Assembly (NCBI GenBank): GCA_001871765.1
Contig: MNVN01000018.1
Coordinates: 1-35,472, forward strand
DNA length: 35,472 bases
Source: Candidatus Nomurabacteria bacterium CG1_02_43_90
Lineage (GTDB): Bacteria; Patescibacteriota; Minisyncoccia; Phycocordibacterales; UBA1550
Reading direction: 5' to 3'
The notes beneath the pieces are model-generated. The model searched no databases. It had not been told where the DNA came from and saw nothing but the letters and a program-made list of their open reading frames with translations. This document shows positions 6,655-14,074 of this stretch, piece by piece. A program made the translations under genes and the position numbers. How positions within the stretch are numbered: the first letter of the stretch is position 1; the number at the start of each line of letters is the position of its first letter.

Positions 6655-8904
6655 ATGGCAAAAGACATTCGCACAAACAAAAGAAACGGTAAGGAAACGA
6701 TTATAAAAAAAGTGACCAAAATAAAACAAGAGAATCCTGCACCTTCGTTCCGTTTTTCTTTTCTGGATGGTCTCTCTGATGAGACGCGCCATAGTGTCAT
6801 TGCAATCCTCTTTTTTGTTATTGGTATCTTTTTCTTAGCCGCGCCTTTTGGAAAAGGTGGTCTTATGGGCTCCTCTATTTATGGTGGGTTTGAATACCTT
6901 CTTGGGGTCGGGTATTTCGCACTCCCTATTCTCCTCTTCCTCCTTGGTATCTCTTTCTTTCGTGAGTCCCGTCCCAACGTTGCCATGACTGCGAGTGTTG
7001 GTGCTTTTCTTTTTCTTTTCTCTGTTCTTGGACTCGTTAATATCTTTTCTGGTGATGCTGAAGGAGGGCTTCTTGGGCAAGCGGTTTCCTATCCTCTGGT
7101 TAAACTTTTTGATACCTATGTTGCAACGCTCTTCCTTCTTTCTTTCCTCGCAATATCATTCCTTATTATGTTCAACGCCAAACCAAATTTTGGCGCACTC
7201 CTCTTTTGGCGAAAAGAGTCAGAGGAGATAGAGGAGGACGAAGATATTCAGATAAAAGAAAACGAGGACACAAAACAGAAACCCAACGACACAAAACAGG
7301 AACAACTCCTCGAAGAAGAGAAGCCTTCGAAGCTTGCACAAGTTGCAGCAAAAATAAAAGACTTACCCAAGAAAAACGAAGGGATGGGTGAAGGGATGCC
7401 TCTCAACCAAGTCATGAACACCGCGTACACCCCTCCCCCACTTTCCATACTTCAGGGTGACCGTGGTAAGCCTGGTGTCGGTGATATTAAGGCGAACGCA
7501 AACATTATCAAACGCACACTCTCGCAATACGGTATCACTGTTGAAATGGACGAGGTTTCCATCGGACCATCGGTTACTCGCTACGCGCTGAAACCTGCCG
7601 AGGGGGTAAAACTTTCTCGCATTGCCGGACTACAAAGTGAACTCTCGTATGCACTGGCGGCACACCCTATTCGTATCGAAGCACCGATCCCGGGACAGTC
7701 GCTCGTGGGTATCGAAGTACCGAACTCCACAAAAACCGTCGTTGGTCTTCGTACACTCTTTTCATCTGATGAATTCCGCGAATCACCAAAACATCTCCTC
7801 CTCGGACTTGGTCGTGGCATCTCGGGAAAACTCTATTTTGCTGACCTTGCAAAGATGCCTCATGTCCTCATTGCAGGTGCCACGGGTTCGGGAAAATCGG
7901 TAACGATTCATGCCATCGTAAACTCACTACTCTTCCGTAATGCACCCGAGAATCTTCGTTTCATTATGATCGACCCAAAGCGTGTTGAGCTGACCCTCTA
8001 CAACAAAATCCCCCACCTCCTCACCCCCGTTATTACCGATGCAAAGAAGGCAATCCTTGCACTCAAGTGGGCAGGAAAAGAAATGGATCGTCGCTACAAC
8101 GTTCTCGAGTCTCATTCGGTCCGTGATATCTCTTCGTACCACAAAAACATTCTCGAACCCGCACTCAAGAAAATGAAGACGGGATCCATTACCGACGAGG
8201 ACATGCCCGAGCGTATGCCTTACATTGTGGTCGTAATAGATGAACTCGCCGACATTATGCAAGCATTCCCCCGCGAACTCGAGAGTGCTATTGTGCGCCT
8301 TGCTCAAATGAGCCGTGCGGTGGGTATTCACCTCATCCTCTCGACTCAACGTCCTTCGGTAAATGTTATTACCGGGCTCATTAAGGCAAACATCCCTGCT
8401 CGTATTGCACTCCAAGTATCGTCACAGATTGACTCGCGTACGATTCTCGATGCTTCAGGGGCAGAAAAGCTCCTTGGTGCGGGCGATATGCTCTATATCT
8501 CGGGAGAAATGTCCAAACCAACACGTATTCAGTCGGCATACATGTCCGAAACGGAGCTCAAAGCTGTCGTAACATACCTTACGAGCCTTCCTGCTAACAA
8601 CAATCTCCCTGATCAGATAAATCTTTCCCAAGGGAGCGTGGGGACGGATCGGGACACTATTTTTAGTTCTTCGTTTGAAGAAGATGAGGAAAATGAGGAT
8701 GATGACCTCTATGAAGATGCACGTATGATTGTTATCGAGGCAGGTAAGGCTTCCACTTCCTATCTCCAGCGTCGTCTCAAGGTGGGCTATGCCCGCGCAG
8801 CACGCCTTATGGACATGCTTGAAGAACGCAGTGTTATTGGTCCTGGAGATGGCGCAAAGCCTCGCACGGTACTTGAAAAGGCAGGGACGGAGACCAACGA
8901 GTAG
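6655..8904 (+). CDS. ftsK: DNA translocase FtsK
   Basis: 749 aa, a short FtsK/SpoIIIE. Four or five membrane segments occupy residues ~45-185 (for example HSVIAILFFVIGIFFLAAPF), followed by an acidic/basic linker. The alpha-beta motor follows, with Walker A GATGSGKS at 408-415 and Walker B VVVIDE in the YIVVVIDELADIM block. RAVGIHLILSTQRP is the typical post-Walker B segment. The C-terminal gamma winged helix (IVIEAGKASTSYLQRRLKVG, then YARAARLMDMLEE) reads polar DNA signals in characterised homologues. The protein pumps chromosome termini through the division septum. It heads a plus-strand run with a small membrane protein and recA and is divergent from the HTH gene. The start at 6655 follows a close promoter and has no SD. 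Confidence 0.97.
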   Translation: MAKDIRTNKRNGKETIIKKVTKIKQENPAPSFRFSFLDGLSDETRHSVIAILFFVIGIFFLAAPFGKGGLMGSSIYGGFEYLLGVGYFALPILLFLLGISFFRESRPNVAMTASVGAFLFLFSVLGLVNIFSGDAEGGLLGQAVSYPLVKLFDTYVATLFLLSFLAISFLIMFNAKPNFGALLFWRKESEEIEEDEDIQIKENEDTKQKPNDTKQEQLLEEEKPSKLAQVAAKIKDLPKKNEGMGEGMPLNQVMNTAYTPPPLSILQGDRGKPGVGDIKANANIIKRTLSQYGITVEMDEVSIGPSVTRYALKPAEGVKLSRIAGLQSELSYALAAHPIRIEAPIPGQSLVGIEVPNSTKTVVGLRTLFSSDEFRESPKHLLLGLGRGISGKLYFADLAKMPHVLIAGATGSGKSVTIHAIVNSLLFRNAPENLRFIMIDPKRVELTLYNKIPHLLTPVITDAKKAILALKWAGKEMDRRYNVLESHSVRDISSYHKNILEPALKKMKTGSITDEDMPERMPYIVVVIDELADIMQAFPRELESAIVRLAQMSRAVGIHLILSTQRPSVNVITGLIKANIPARIALQVSSQIDSRTILDASGAEKLLGAGDMLYISGEMSKPTRIQSAYMSETELKAVVTYLTSLPANNNLPDQINLSQGSVGTDRDTIFSSSFEEDEENEDDDLYEDARMIVIEAGKASTSYLQRRLKVGYARAARLMDMLEERSVIGPGDGAKPRTVLEKAGTETNE

Positions 8905-8958
8905 TTCCCCTTCAGACAAAGAAGCCTCGCACGAGTAATTCAAAACACTATATAACCT

Positions 8959-9357
8959 ATGGATGGACGGACAATAATTAAAAGGATTCTTGTGTGGATA
9001 ACGATTGCCATTATTTTAGGGTATTCAATGTTCGCACTCTATGGGTATTTTCGTGGACCCCGTATCCTCTTTCTGAGTCCTGAGAGCGGGTTCTCGACCT
9101 CGACCCCCGTGGTTTTAGTTGAAGGGAAAGCGATTCATATTGCCACACTTACCATAAATGATGCAGAGGAACCTACGGACCTTGAGGGTAACTTCCGGAG
9201 TCGATTGCTACTCTCTGAGGGCTATAATATAATAAAGGTTGCGGCAAAAGATCACTATAATCGCACCGTAGAAAAAACAATTGAGATTACCCTCTTACCA
9301 CAAGTCGTGGCGACGAGTAGTCGACAAATGGGGACAACAACTGTAAGGAAATTTTAA
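8959..9357 (+). CDS. Small membrane-anchored protein with Ig-like domain
   Basis: 132 aa. One N-terminal transmembrane helix (about residues 8-30) is followed by a single extracellular beta-sandwich-like domain. FLSPESGFSTSTPVVLVEG, LEGNFRSRLLLSEGYNIIKV and AAKDHYNRTVEKTIEI are the pattern of glucodextranase-B/Ig-like domains that bind carbohydrate or protein partners. It lies 54 bp after ftsK and 45 bp before recA on the same strand, so co-transcription is likely. No enzyme motif is seen. The specific function is unknown. A consensus DnaA 9-mer at 8993-9001 falls in its coding sequence and may be chance. Confidence 0.8.
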   Translation: MDGRTIIKRILVWITIAIILGYSMFALYGYFRGPRILFLSPESGFSTSTPVVLVEGKAIHIATLTINDAEEPTDLEGNFRSRLLLSEGYNIIKVAAKDHYNRTVEKTIEITLLPQVVATSSRQMGTTTVRKF

Positions 9358-9402
9358 ATTAACTATGTTAGGAAAAACTTTATTCATTAAGCAAAATCAA
9401 CC

Positions 9403-10434
9403 ATGGCGTTAGCAAAAAAACCGTTAAAAGATAAGAAGGAGATGGGTGCGAACATTGAAGACACCATAAAAGCAATTCAAGCGAAATTTGGTGAAGGTTC
9501 TATTATGAAATTAGGAGATAAGCCGAAGGTTGGCGTTGATGCCATCTCTACGGGCTCGATAGGGCTCGACTATGCACTCGGCGTAGGAGGTCTCCCCCGT
9601 GGCCGTATTATTGAAATCTTTGGACCGGAATCTTCAGGAAAGACGACGCTCTCTCTGCATGTTGTTGCTGAAGCACAGAAACTTGGTGGGATTTGTGCGT
9701 TTGTGGACGCAGAACACGCTATGGACCCTGATTATGCGGGAAAACTTGGGGTAAATATCAATGAACTCCTCATTTCTCAGCCAGACAATGGTGAGCAAGC
9801 GCTTGAAATTGTAGAAAGCTTGGTGCGTTCAGGAAAAATGGATGTTATCGTGGTTGATTCTGTAGCAGCCCTCACCCCCAAGGATGAAATCGAGGGGGAT
9901 ATGGGTGCACACCACGTGGGAAAACAGGCGCGCCTCATGTCCCAAGCACTCCGCAAGCTCACAGCTATTGTAGCAAACTCAAAGACTGTTGTTATTTTCA
10001 TCAACCAAATCCGTATGCAGATTGGAGTGATGTTTGGCAACCCCGAAACGACCCCTGGAGGTAAAGCGCTCAAGTTTTACACTTCAGTTCGCCTCGACAT
10101 TCGTCGTACTGCACAAATTAAAAAAGGCGAGGATGTGATTGGGGGACGCATTAAGGTAAAAGTAGTTAAGAACAAAGTTGCTGCACCATTCAAACAAGCG
10201 GAGTTTGATCTTCTCTATAATAAAGGTATTTCACAAGAAGGCGAAATCCTTGGTCTTGGTGAAAAATTTGATATTTTGCAAAAATCGGGTTCGTCGTATT
10301 CCTATGGCGAAGTGAAGATTGGTCGCGGGTATGACTCGGCAACCATCTTTCTTGCCGACAAAGAGAACAAAGCGGTACGCACTTCGCTCTTGAAAGAAAT
10401 TCGTGAGAAGCTAAAAGAGGTTGAGACTCTCTAA
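9403..10434 (+). CDS. recA: Recombinase RecA
   Basis: 343 aa, full length. RecA forms ATP-dependent filaments on single-stranded DNA for strand exchange and SOS co-protease activity. Walker A is GPESSGKT at residues 74-81. Walker B is VIVVDS near 148-153. The characteristic block from [20 protein letters not shown] to [20 protein letters not shown], holding the L1/L2 DNA-binding loops, is intact. The N-terminal tail is lysine-rich and the C-terminus (KLKEVETL) lacks the long acidic tail of E. coli RecA. No SD is visible before the ATG at 9403. I see no clear LexA-type operator in the 45-bp gap, so regulation is probably through the ftsK-led transcript. A terminator follows at 10565. Confidence 0.98.
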   Translation: MALAKKPLKDKKEMGANIEDTIKAIQAKFGEGSIMKLGDKPKVGVDAISTGSIGLDYALGVGGLPRGRIIEIFGPESSGKTTLSLHVVAEAQKLGGICAFVDAEHAMDPDYAGKLGVNINELLISQPDNGEQALEIVESLVRSGKMDVIVVDSVAALTPKDEIEGDMGAHHVGKQARLMSQALRKLTAIVANSKTVVIFINQIRMQIGVMFGNPETTPGGKALKFYTSVRLDIRRTAQIKKGEDVIGGRIKVKVVKNKVAAPFKQAEFDLLYNKGISQEGEILGLGEKFDILQKSGSSYSYGEVKIGRGYDSATIFLADKENKAVRTSLLKEIREKLKEVETL

Positions 10435-10564
10435 ACAAGAGTAAACAATAAAGGTTCCCCGCGCCAAGCGGTGAGGTATTATACCTATATTAACTCCTCA
10501 GCTCGAACATATAAAAGACTACTTTTTGTATGTTGCTCGCTTTACGTCCTTAATAAAAACAATT

Positions 10565-10593
10565 CAAGGCGACTTCCTCTGGAAGTCGCCTTG
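10565..10593 (+). terminator. Terminator of the ftsK-recA unit
   Basis: CAAGGCGACTTCC, loop TCT, then the perfect complement (13-bp arms). A TGTTTT and further T runs follow. Confidence 0.88.
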
Positions 10594-10599
10594 TGTTTT

Positions 10600-10826
10600 G
10601 CCTTTTTATGGCTTTTTTTGTTTTTTGGGCGGTCGACGGACCGCGCCTAAAACATGTCGGTCTGCGACTTCGTTAAATGCTTCGACACAGTAGACGGCCG
10701 AATCCTTTATGACAGGCAACCGACGCATCCTGCGATGGCTACGTAGAACAAAATGTCATACAAAATCATTCCTCCCAGGAATGTCATGCTTATGTTTTCC
10801 ATTTTCCTCGCCCTCCTTTGGGGTTA
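10600..10826. other. Gene-free interval with several small hairpins (possible structured RNA)
   Basis: There is no open frame I can support between recA and efp. The interval holds GCGGTC-GACG-GACCGC at 10629-10644. TATGACA/TGTCATA at 10708-10714 and 10754-10760 enclose a small GCATC/GATG(G) hairpin. CATTCCT-CCC-AGGAATG lies at 10767-10783. It does not fold as a tRNA, and I recognise no RNA family. It may be degraded sequence. Confidence 0.3.
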
Positions 10827-10856
10827 TTGACACAAAAAATTAAAAGGAACTATTCT
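10827..10856 (+). promoter_or_regulatory. efp distal promoter candidate
   Basis: TTGACA (10827-10832), an 18-bp spacer and TATTCT (10851-10856). It would give an efp leader of about 125 nt that includes the hairpin at 10905-10936. Confidence 0.5.
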
Positions 10857-10904
10857 TTTTCTTTTTCATACCTACTCTCGTAAATACGAGTATTAGTATG
10901 AAAG

Positions 10905-10936
10905 TTGAATTAAGTAGTTTACTTTACTTAATTCAA
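10905..10936 (+). promoter_or_regulatory. Hairpin in the efp leader
   Basis: TTGAATTAAGTA and TACTTAATTCAA form a perfect 12-bp stem with an 8-nt loop. An imperfect hairpin (about 10867-10900) precedes it. It is not followed by a U tract, so it is more likely regulatory than a terminator. Confidence 0.45.
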
Positions 10937-10949
10937 GGTGTCAACCCAC

Positions 10950-10978
10950 TTGGCTTTTTCTAAAAAAGCGAGTAGAAT
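10950..10978 (+). promoter_or_regulatory. efp proximal promoter candidate
   Basis: TTGGCT (10950-10955), a 17-bp spacer and TAGAAT (10973-10978). The start of transcription would fall at about 10985, just before the ATG at 10988, giving a leaderless message. Confidence 0.45.
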
Positions 10979-10987
10979 ATGAGGATT

Positions 10988-11563
10988 ATGGCAATAATAG
11001 ATTATAATGAAATTAAACCAGGGAAATGTATTGTTTTAAAAGGTGAGCCTTATGAGGTTCTGTCTTCGCATGTTGCACAAAAGCAGAAGCGTCGCCCAAC
11101 CAACCAGACCAAACTTAAGCACCTTATCACAGGCCGTGTTGTCGAAGAAACTTTTCAACAATCAGACCGCGGAGTGGAGGCAGATATTGAGACAAAGGAA
11201 ATCAAATATCTTTATTCTGGAAAAGGTGAATCGTGGTTCTGCTCGGTAAAAGACCCTTCAGACCGTTTTTCTTTAAAAACAGAGGTACTTGATGGTAAAG
11301 AAGGGTTCCTTAAGGCGAATACCCTCGTTACAGCGATGCTCTTTGACGATAACGTCATTAGTGTTCGCCTTCCTATTAAAGTTGAGCTCCTCGTAAAAGA
11401 AGCTCCTCCTGCAGTTCGCGGAAACACCGTATCTGGTGGTTCAAATACTGTTACTCTCGAAACAGGCGCAACTGTGAACGTGCCAATGTTCATTCACGAA
11501 GGCGACCTCATTCGCATCAACACCGAGACAGGTACCTACGCAGAGCGCGTAGACAAAAAATAG
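10988..11563 (+). CDS. efp: Translation elongation factor P
   Basis: 191 aa from the ATG at 10988 (MAIIDYNEIKPGKC). An in-frame ATG at 10979 adds MRI and would lie upstream of the proximal transcription start. The three beta-barrel domains of EF-P are present: KOW-like N-terminal domain, then EETFQQSDRGVEADIETKEI, then the C-terminal oligonucleotide-binding part with NTVSGGSNTVTLETGATV and VPMFIHEGDLIRINTETGTY. EF-P relieves ribosomes stalled at polyproline. The tip of the first-domain loop, usually PGKGQA with a modifiable Lys or Arg, is here QKQKRRPTN before TKLK. A lysine aligns with the tip but the glycines are missing. It is a monocistronic gene convergent with rpsR. Confidence 0.95.
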   Translation: MAIIDYNEIKPGKCIVLKGEPYEVLSSHVAQKQKRRPTNQTKLKHLITGRVVEETFQQSDRGVEADIETKEIKYLYSGKGESWFCSVKDPSDRFSLKTEVLDGKEGFLKANTLVTAMLFDDNVISVRLPIKVELLVKEAPPAVRGNTVSGGSNTVTLETGATVNVPMFIHEGDLIRINTETGTYAERVDKK

Positions 11564-11570
11564 CAAAACA

Positions 11571-11600
11571 AAAAAACACAACCTTTTGGTTGTGTGTTTT
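11571..11600. terminator. Bidirectional terminator between efp and rpsR
   Basis: CACAACC-TTTT-GGTTGTG stem with A-rich left flank and T-rich right flank. It serves efp on the plus strand and the rpsF-ssb-rpsR unit on the minus strand. Confidence 0.8.
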
Positions 11601-11611
11601 TTTGTTGTTAA

Positions 11612-11824
11612 CTATTTCGCTACAAAAGGAAGTAGGGACATAAAGCGGGCGCGCTTTACTGCAGAAGCAAATTGACGCTGGTGCTTTGCACACATACCGG
11701 TACGTTTGCCTGCAATCATACGCGCGTGCGGATTGAGGAATTTCTTCAAAAGATCCACATCTTTATAGTCGATGAGCTTCACATTATTTGCCGAAAAATA
11801 GCATTGATTGTTTGTTTTTTTCAT
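11612..11824 (-). CDS. rpsR: Ribosomal protein bS18
   Basis: 70 aa, usual length. The bS18 core is plain: CYFSANNVKLIDYKDVDLLK, then FLNPHARMIAGKRTGMCAKH, then QRQFASAVKRARFMSLLPF. It binds 16S rRNA in the small-subunit platform together with bS6. It is the last gene of rpsF-ssb-rpsR. rplI (bL9), which often follows rpsR in bacteria, is absent here; a terminator and the convergent efp follow instead. No SD precedes the ATG. The 141-bp gap from ssb contains a branched inverted repeat that may have a regulatory role. Confidence 0.96.
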   Translation of the reverse strand: MKKTNNQCYFSANNVKLIDYKDVDLLKKFLNPHARMIAGKRTGMCAKHQRQFASAVKRARFMSLLPFVAK

Positions 11825-11867
11825 GATTAATTTAAAGGAGTGGAGCGACTATTAAAATCATTACCCG

Positions 11868-11926
11868 GTTAAATGCGATTTTTCAAATCGCGATTTCAAA
11901 TTTGCATAAATTTGAAATCATTTAAC
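11868..11926 (-). promoter_or_regulatory. Branched inverted repeat upstream of rpsR
   Basis: The outer arms GTTAAATG (11868-11875) and CATTTAAC (11919-11926) enclose two hairpins. These are CGATTT-TTC-AAATCG (11876-11890) and ATTTCAAATTT-GCAT-AAATTTGAAAT (11893-11918). RNA of either strand could form a three-way junction. No U tract follows in the minus direction, so an intrinsic terminator is unlikely. Confidence 0.55.
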
Positions 11927-11965
11927 TAAGCAAATAATCTAATGTCGCTATGCTCGTTATCTTAT

Positions 11966-12418
11966 TTAGAACGGAATATCATCCGGGTTAATATCTTCTT
12001 CTGGATATTCAATCGTAGCAAGGGCTTCTGGTGCTTCCTGAGGTGCTGATGCGCCCTTTGGTGAAGTAGGTGCTGATGACGGCGCTCCCCCTGTAGAACG
12101 AGGGCCGAATTGCATCGTGTCAGCAACAATTTCCATGCGGTATTTTTTGCCCGTTGCGTCGTCCCAACTCCTTGTTTGCATACGCCCTTCGATAAATACT
12201 CCTGATCCTTTTTTGAGATACTGCGCAGCGAGTTCTGCAAGTTTGGAAAAAAGTACGATATTGTGATAATCAACACTTTCCTGTTTTACTCCACTCTTGT
12301 CCTTCCATACGCGATTCGTTGCGAGACTAAAACTTGCAACTTGTTGTCCTGAAGGAAGCGCGCGCATTTCTGGGTCACGCGTTAAATTTCCATAAACGAT
12401 TGCTTTGTTGATGTACAT
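11966..12418 (-). CDS. ssb: Single-stranded DNA-binding protein
   Basis: 150 aa. The N-terminal ~105 residues form the OB fold: MYINKAIVYGNLTRDPEMR, SFSLATNR, DYHNIVLFSKLAE and LKKGSGVFIEGRMQTRSW. A Ser/Pro/Ala-rich linker follows. The acidic tip ends in DDIPF, the conserved interaction peptide that recruits repair and replication proteins, including RecO in characterised systems. It sits between rpsF and rpsR, the classical bacterial arrangement, and shares their promoter. No SD is evident. Confidence 0.97.
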   Translation of the reverse strand: MYINKAIVYGNLTRDPEMRALPSGQQVASFSLATNRVWKDKSGVKQESVDYHNIVLFSKLAELAAQYLKKGSGVFIEGRMQTRSWDDATGKKYRMEIVADTMQFGPRSTGGAPSSAPTSPKGASAPQEAPEALATIEYPEEDINPDDIPF

Positions 12419-12457
12419 TCCGTTAGAAGTTTTAACTGATAAATTATTACTACCCTC

Positions 12458-12949
12458 TTATGCTACCAATTTTTCAATAGCTTTGTCTATCTCATCACCC
12501 TCTGGCGCTTTTTCAATAACTTCTTCAATATTTTCTTCAATTATTTCTTCTGTAACAAGTTCTTCTTGTCCTTTTACTTTCACGGAAGCAAATTTCTTTG
12601 CAATGAAGGTATCTTCGCGAAGAGTTTTTACCACGAGGTAGCGGAGGACATTATTGTCCTTCTTGAGTCCTTCCTCAAGCTCTGCGATTCCTTTTGGTTC
12701 TGCTTCAAACTTAATCCACCCGAAGTAAGCTTCGTCAAAACGCTTATTCTTGTGTTCGACTGTTTTTACAATCTGATAGGCGAGGTCGATAAATACAGGT
12801 AATTCCTCGGCAATAATGTCCTTGGAAATCCGTTCAATCATACCACGCACGGCTCCCGACGCTGCAGGGATTTGCTCCTCGGCAAGCGTTGGAATAAGAT
12901 GGTAGCCAAGCTCATAAATACGTGGCTCCGTGTGTTCTTGATGATCCAT
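12458..12949 (-). CDS. rpsF: Ribosomal protein bS6 with acidic C-terminal extension
   Basis: 163 aa against about 95-110 for ordinary bS6. The ferredoxin-like core is recognisable: YELGYHLIPTLAEEQIPA, LAYQIVKTVEHKNKRFDEAY, FGWIKFEAEP and NNVLRYLVVK. The last ~45 residues form a highly acidic helix-prone tail (EEIIEENIEEVIEKAPEGDE). bS6 pairs with bS18 on the 30S platform, and the S6-S18 complex is known to repress its own operon by binding the rpsF leader in several phyla. It is the first gene of the operon, about 197 nt downstream of a good promoter. Confidence 0.93.
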   Translation of the reverse strand: MDHQEHTEPRIYELGYHLIPTLAEEQIPAASGAVRGMIERISKDIIAEELPVFIDLAYQIVKTVEHKNKRFDEAYFGWIKFEAEPKGIAELEEGLKKDNNVLRYLVVKTLREDTFIAKKFASVKVKGQEELVTEEIIEENIEEVIEKAPEGDEIDKAIEKLVA

Positions 12950-13146
12950 ATTTTAATTGCGAACCTAGTTTTAAAATAGTTACTACTGCGTTTGGCAAAA
13001 TCCTACTACAAACCTTCGTAATACTCGTCATTGTGCCTCGGCACATTTCCTCCCATTTCTCGGTTTTCGCTACGAATTTTGCAAAAGTCGCTACGCAATT
13101 ATTTTAAAACCAAGTTCTGTAGGGTTTCCCCCGTTAACCTGATAAC
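12950..13146 (-). promoter_or_regulatory. Structured leader of the rpsF-ssb-rpsR mRNA
   Basis: The ends of the leader are complementary. Around 12970-12990 (ACCTAGTTTTAAAATAGTT) pairs with 13100-13120 (AATTATTTTAAAACCAAGT) with a few mismatches. Weaker pairing continues inward, and a small GTGC-CGAG-GCAC hairpin sits in the middle (~13038-13049). The position is that of the known S6:S18 autoregulatory element. I could not confirm its conserved core. Confidence 0.45.
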
Positions 13147-13152
13147 TTTCGT

Positions 13153-13181
13153 ATAGTAGCAGAGCGAGGGTCAAAAGTCAA
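13153..13181 (-). promoter_or_regulatory. Promoter of rpsF-ssb-rpsR
   Basis: Minus strand TTGACT (13181-13176), exactly 17 bp, TACTAT (13158-13153). It lies just outside the 3' end of tatD. Confidence 0.65.
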
Positions 13182-13189
13182 AAATCAGC

Positions 13190-14020
13190 TTACACGTTTA
13201 CCCCAAATACCCGCATTGCATTCTGTACCATCGCCACGCGAACCGTTTCAAAATCCTCGCTACGGATTTCGGCTATTTTCTTTACCACCTCTTCTACAAG
13301 AATAGGTTCATTGCGTTTACCACGATAGGGCACTGGCGCCACGTAAGGACAGTCAGTTTCGGACATTATTTTGTCGAGGGGTGCAAGACGGACGACCTCG
13401 TCGTACTCATGTGAAAAAGTAATCACCCCCGTAAACGAAATCGTAAAATCGAGGGAAAAATATTTCCGCGCTATATCAATTGTTTGTGAAAAAAAATGCA
13501 CATTGCCTCGCAATTTTTCGCCAAATTCTTTTTTCTTTTCAAGAAGTATCGCCAATACGTCACGGTGTGCGTCCGCAACTACCTTATCATTATCGCGAAC
13601 ATGAAGCATGAGAGGGAGATTGTGTGCGACCGCAAAATCAATCTGTTGTTCAAAAAGTGCGCGTTGCCGAACTTTCTCTTTCTGAATATCGGGAACATCG
13701 ACAAGGCGAGAATAATCAATCCCGCACTCACCTACTGCCACGACTCCTTTCCCTTCGAGAAGGTCCTCAAAAAATTGCTCTCGAAAAAGTGCATCTCGGT
13801 CATCGATAGGGTGCACACCAATAGCAGAAAAAATACCATCGTCGATAAAAGATGCCATCATTGCAGAATCTTGAGAACTCTTATAATCCGTCCCTACCAT
13901 AATGCCAAAAACTCCGCGCTCCCGCATTCGTGCAAGTACCTGTGTGCGGTCATCGTCAAACTGAGTATCGTTGACGTGTGTGTGAATATCAAAAAATTGA
14001 GGAAGAGTGGGTTCAGTCAT
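13190..14020 (-). CDS. tatD: TatD-family metal-dependent hydrolase (DNase)
   Basis: 276 aa from the ATG at 14020 (MTEPTLPQFFDIHTHVN). The upstream in-frame extension lacks similarity to the family, and GGAGGG lies 13 nt before this ATG. TatD proteins are TIM-barrel 3'-5' exonucleases that use two metals. Visible ligands are the N-terminal DIHTHVN (HxH), the Glu of AVGECGIDY, the His in LMLHVRD, the His in GNVHFFS and the Asp in SETDCPYVAP. All metal ligands are retained, so activity is expected. The gene follows metG by 54 bp, a common pairing in bacteria. Confidence 0.94.
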   Translation of the reverse strand: MTEPTLPQFFDIHTHVNDTQFDDDRTQVLARMRERGVFGIMVGTDYKSSQDSAMMASFIDDGIFSAIGVHPIDDRDALFREQFFEDLLEGKGVVAVGECGIDYSRLVDVPDIQKEKVRQRALFEQQIDFAVAHNLPLMLHVRDNDKVVADAHRDVLAILLEKKKEFGEKLRGNVHFFSQTIDIARKYFSLDFTISFTGVITFSHEYDEVVRLAPLDKIMSETDCPYVAPVPYRGKRNEPILVEEVVKKIAEIRSEDFETVRVAMVQNAMRVFGVNV

Positions 14021-14074
14021 TCGTTCATAATAACCCTCCGTAGAAAAAATACAAAATCTATTTTGAAAGCACAC

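Noticed and set aside
7927-8943. Two 162-aa minus-strand frames inside ftsK
   Set aside because: They are antisense shadows of the FtsK motor and gamma domains.
10640-10710. tRNA-like look (GGCCGAATCC near 10696-10705 resembling a T-loop)
   Set aside because: No acceptor or D-arm pairing can be formed and the T-stem does not close.
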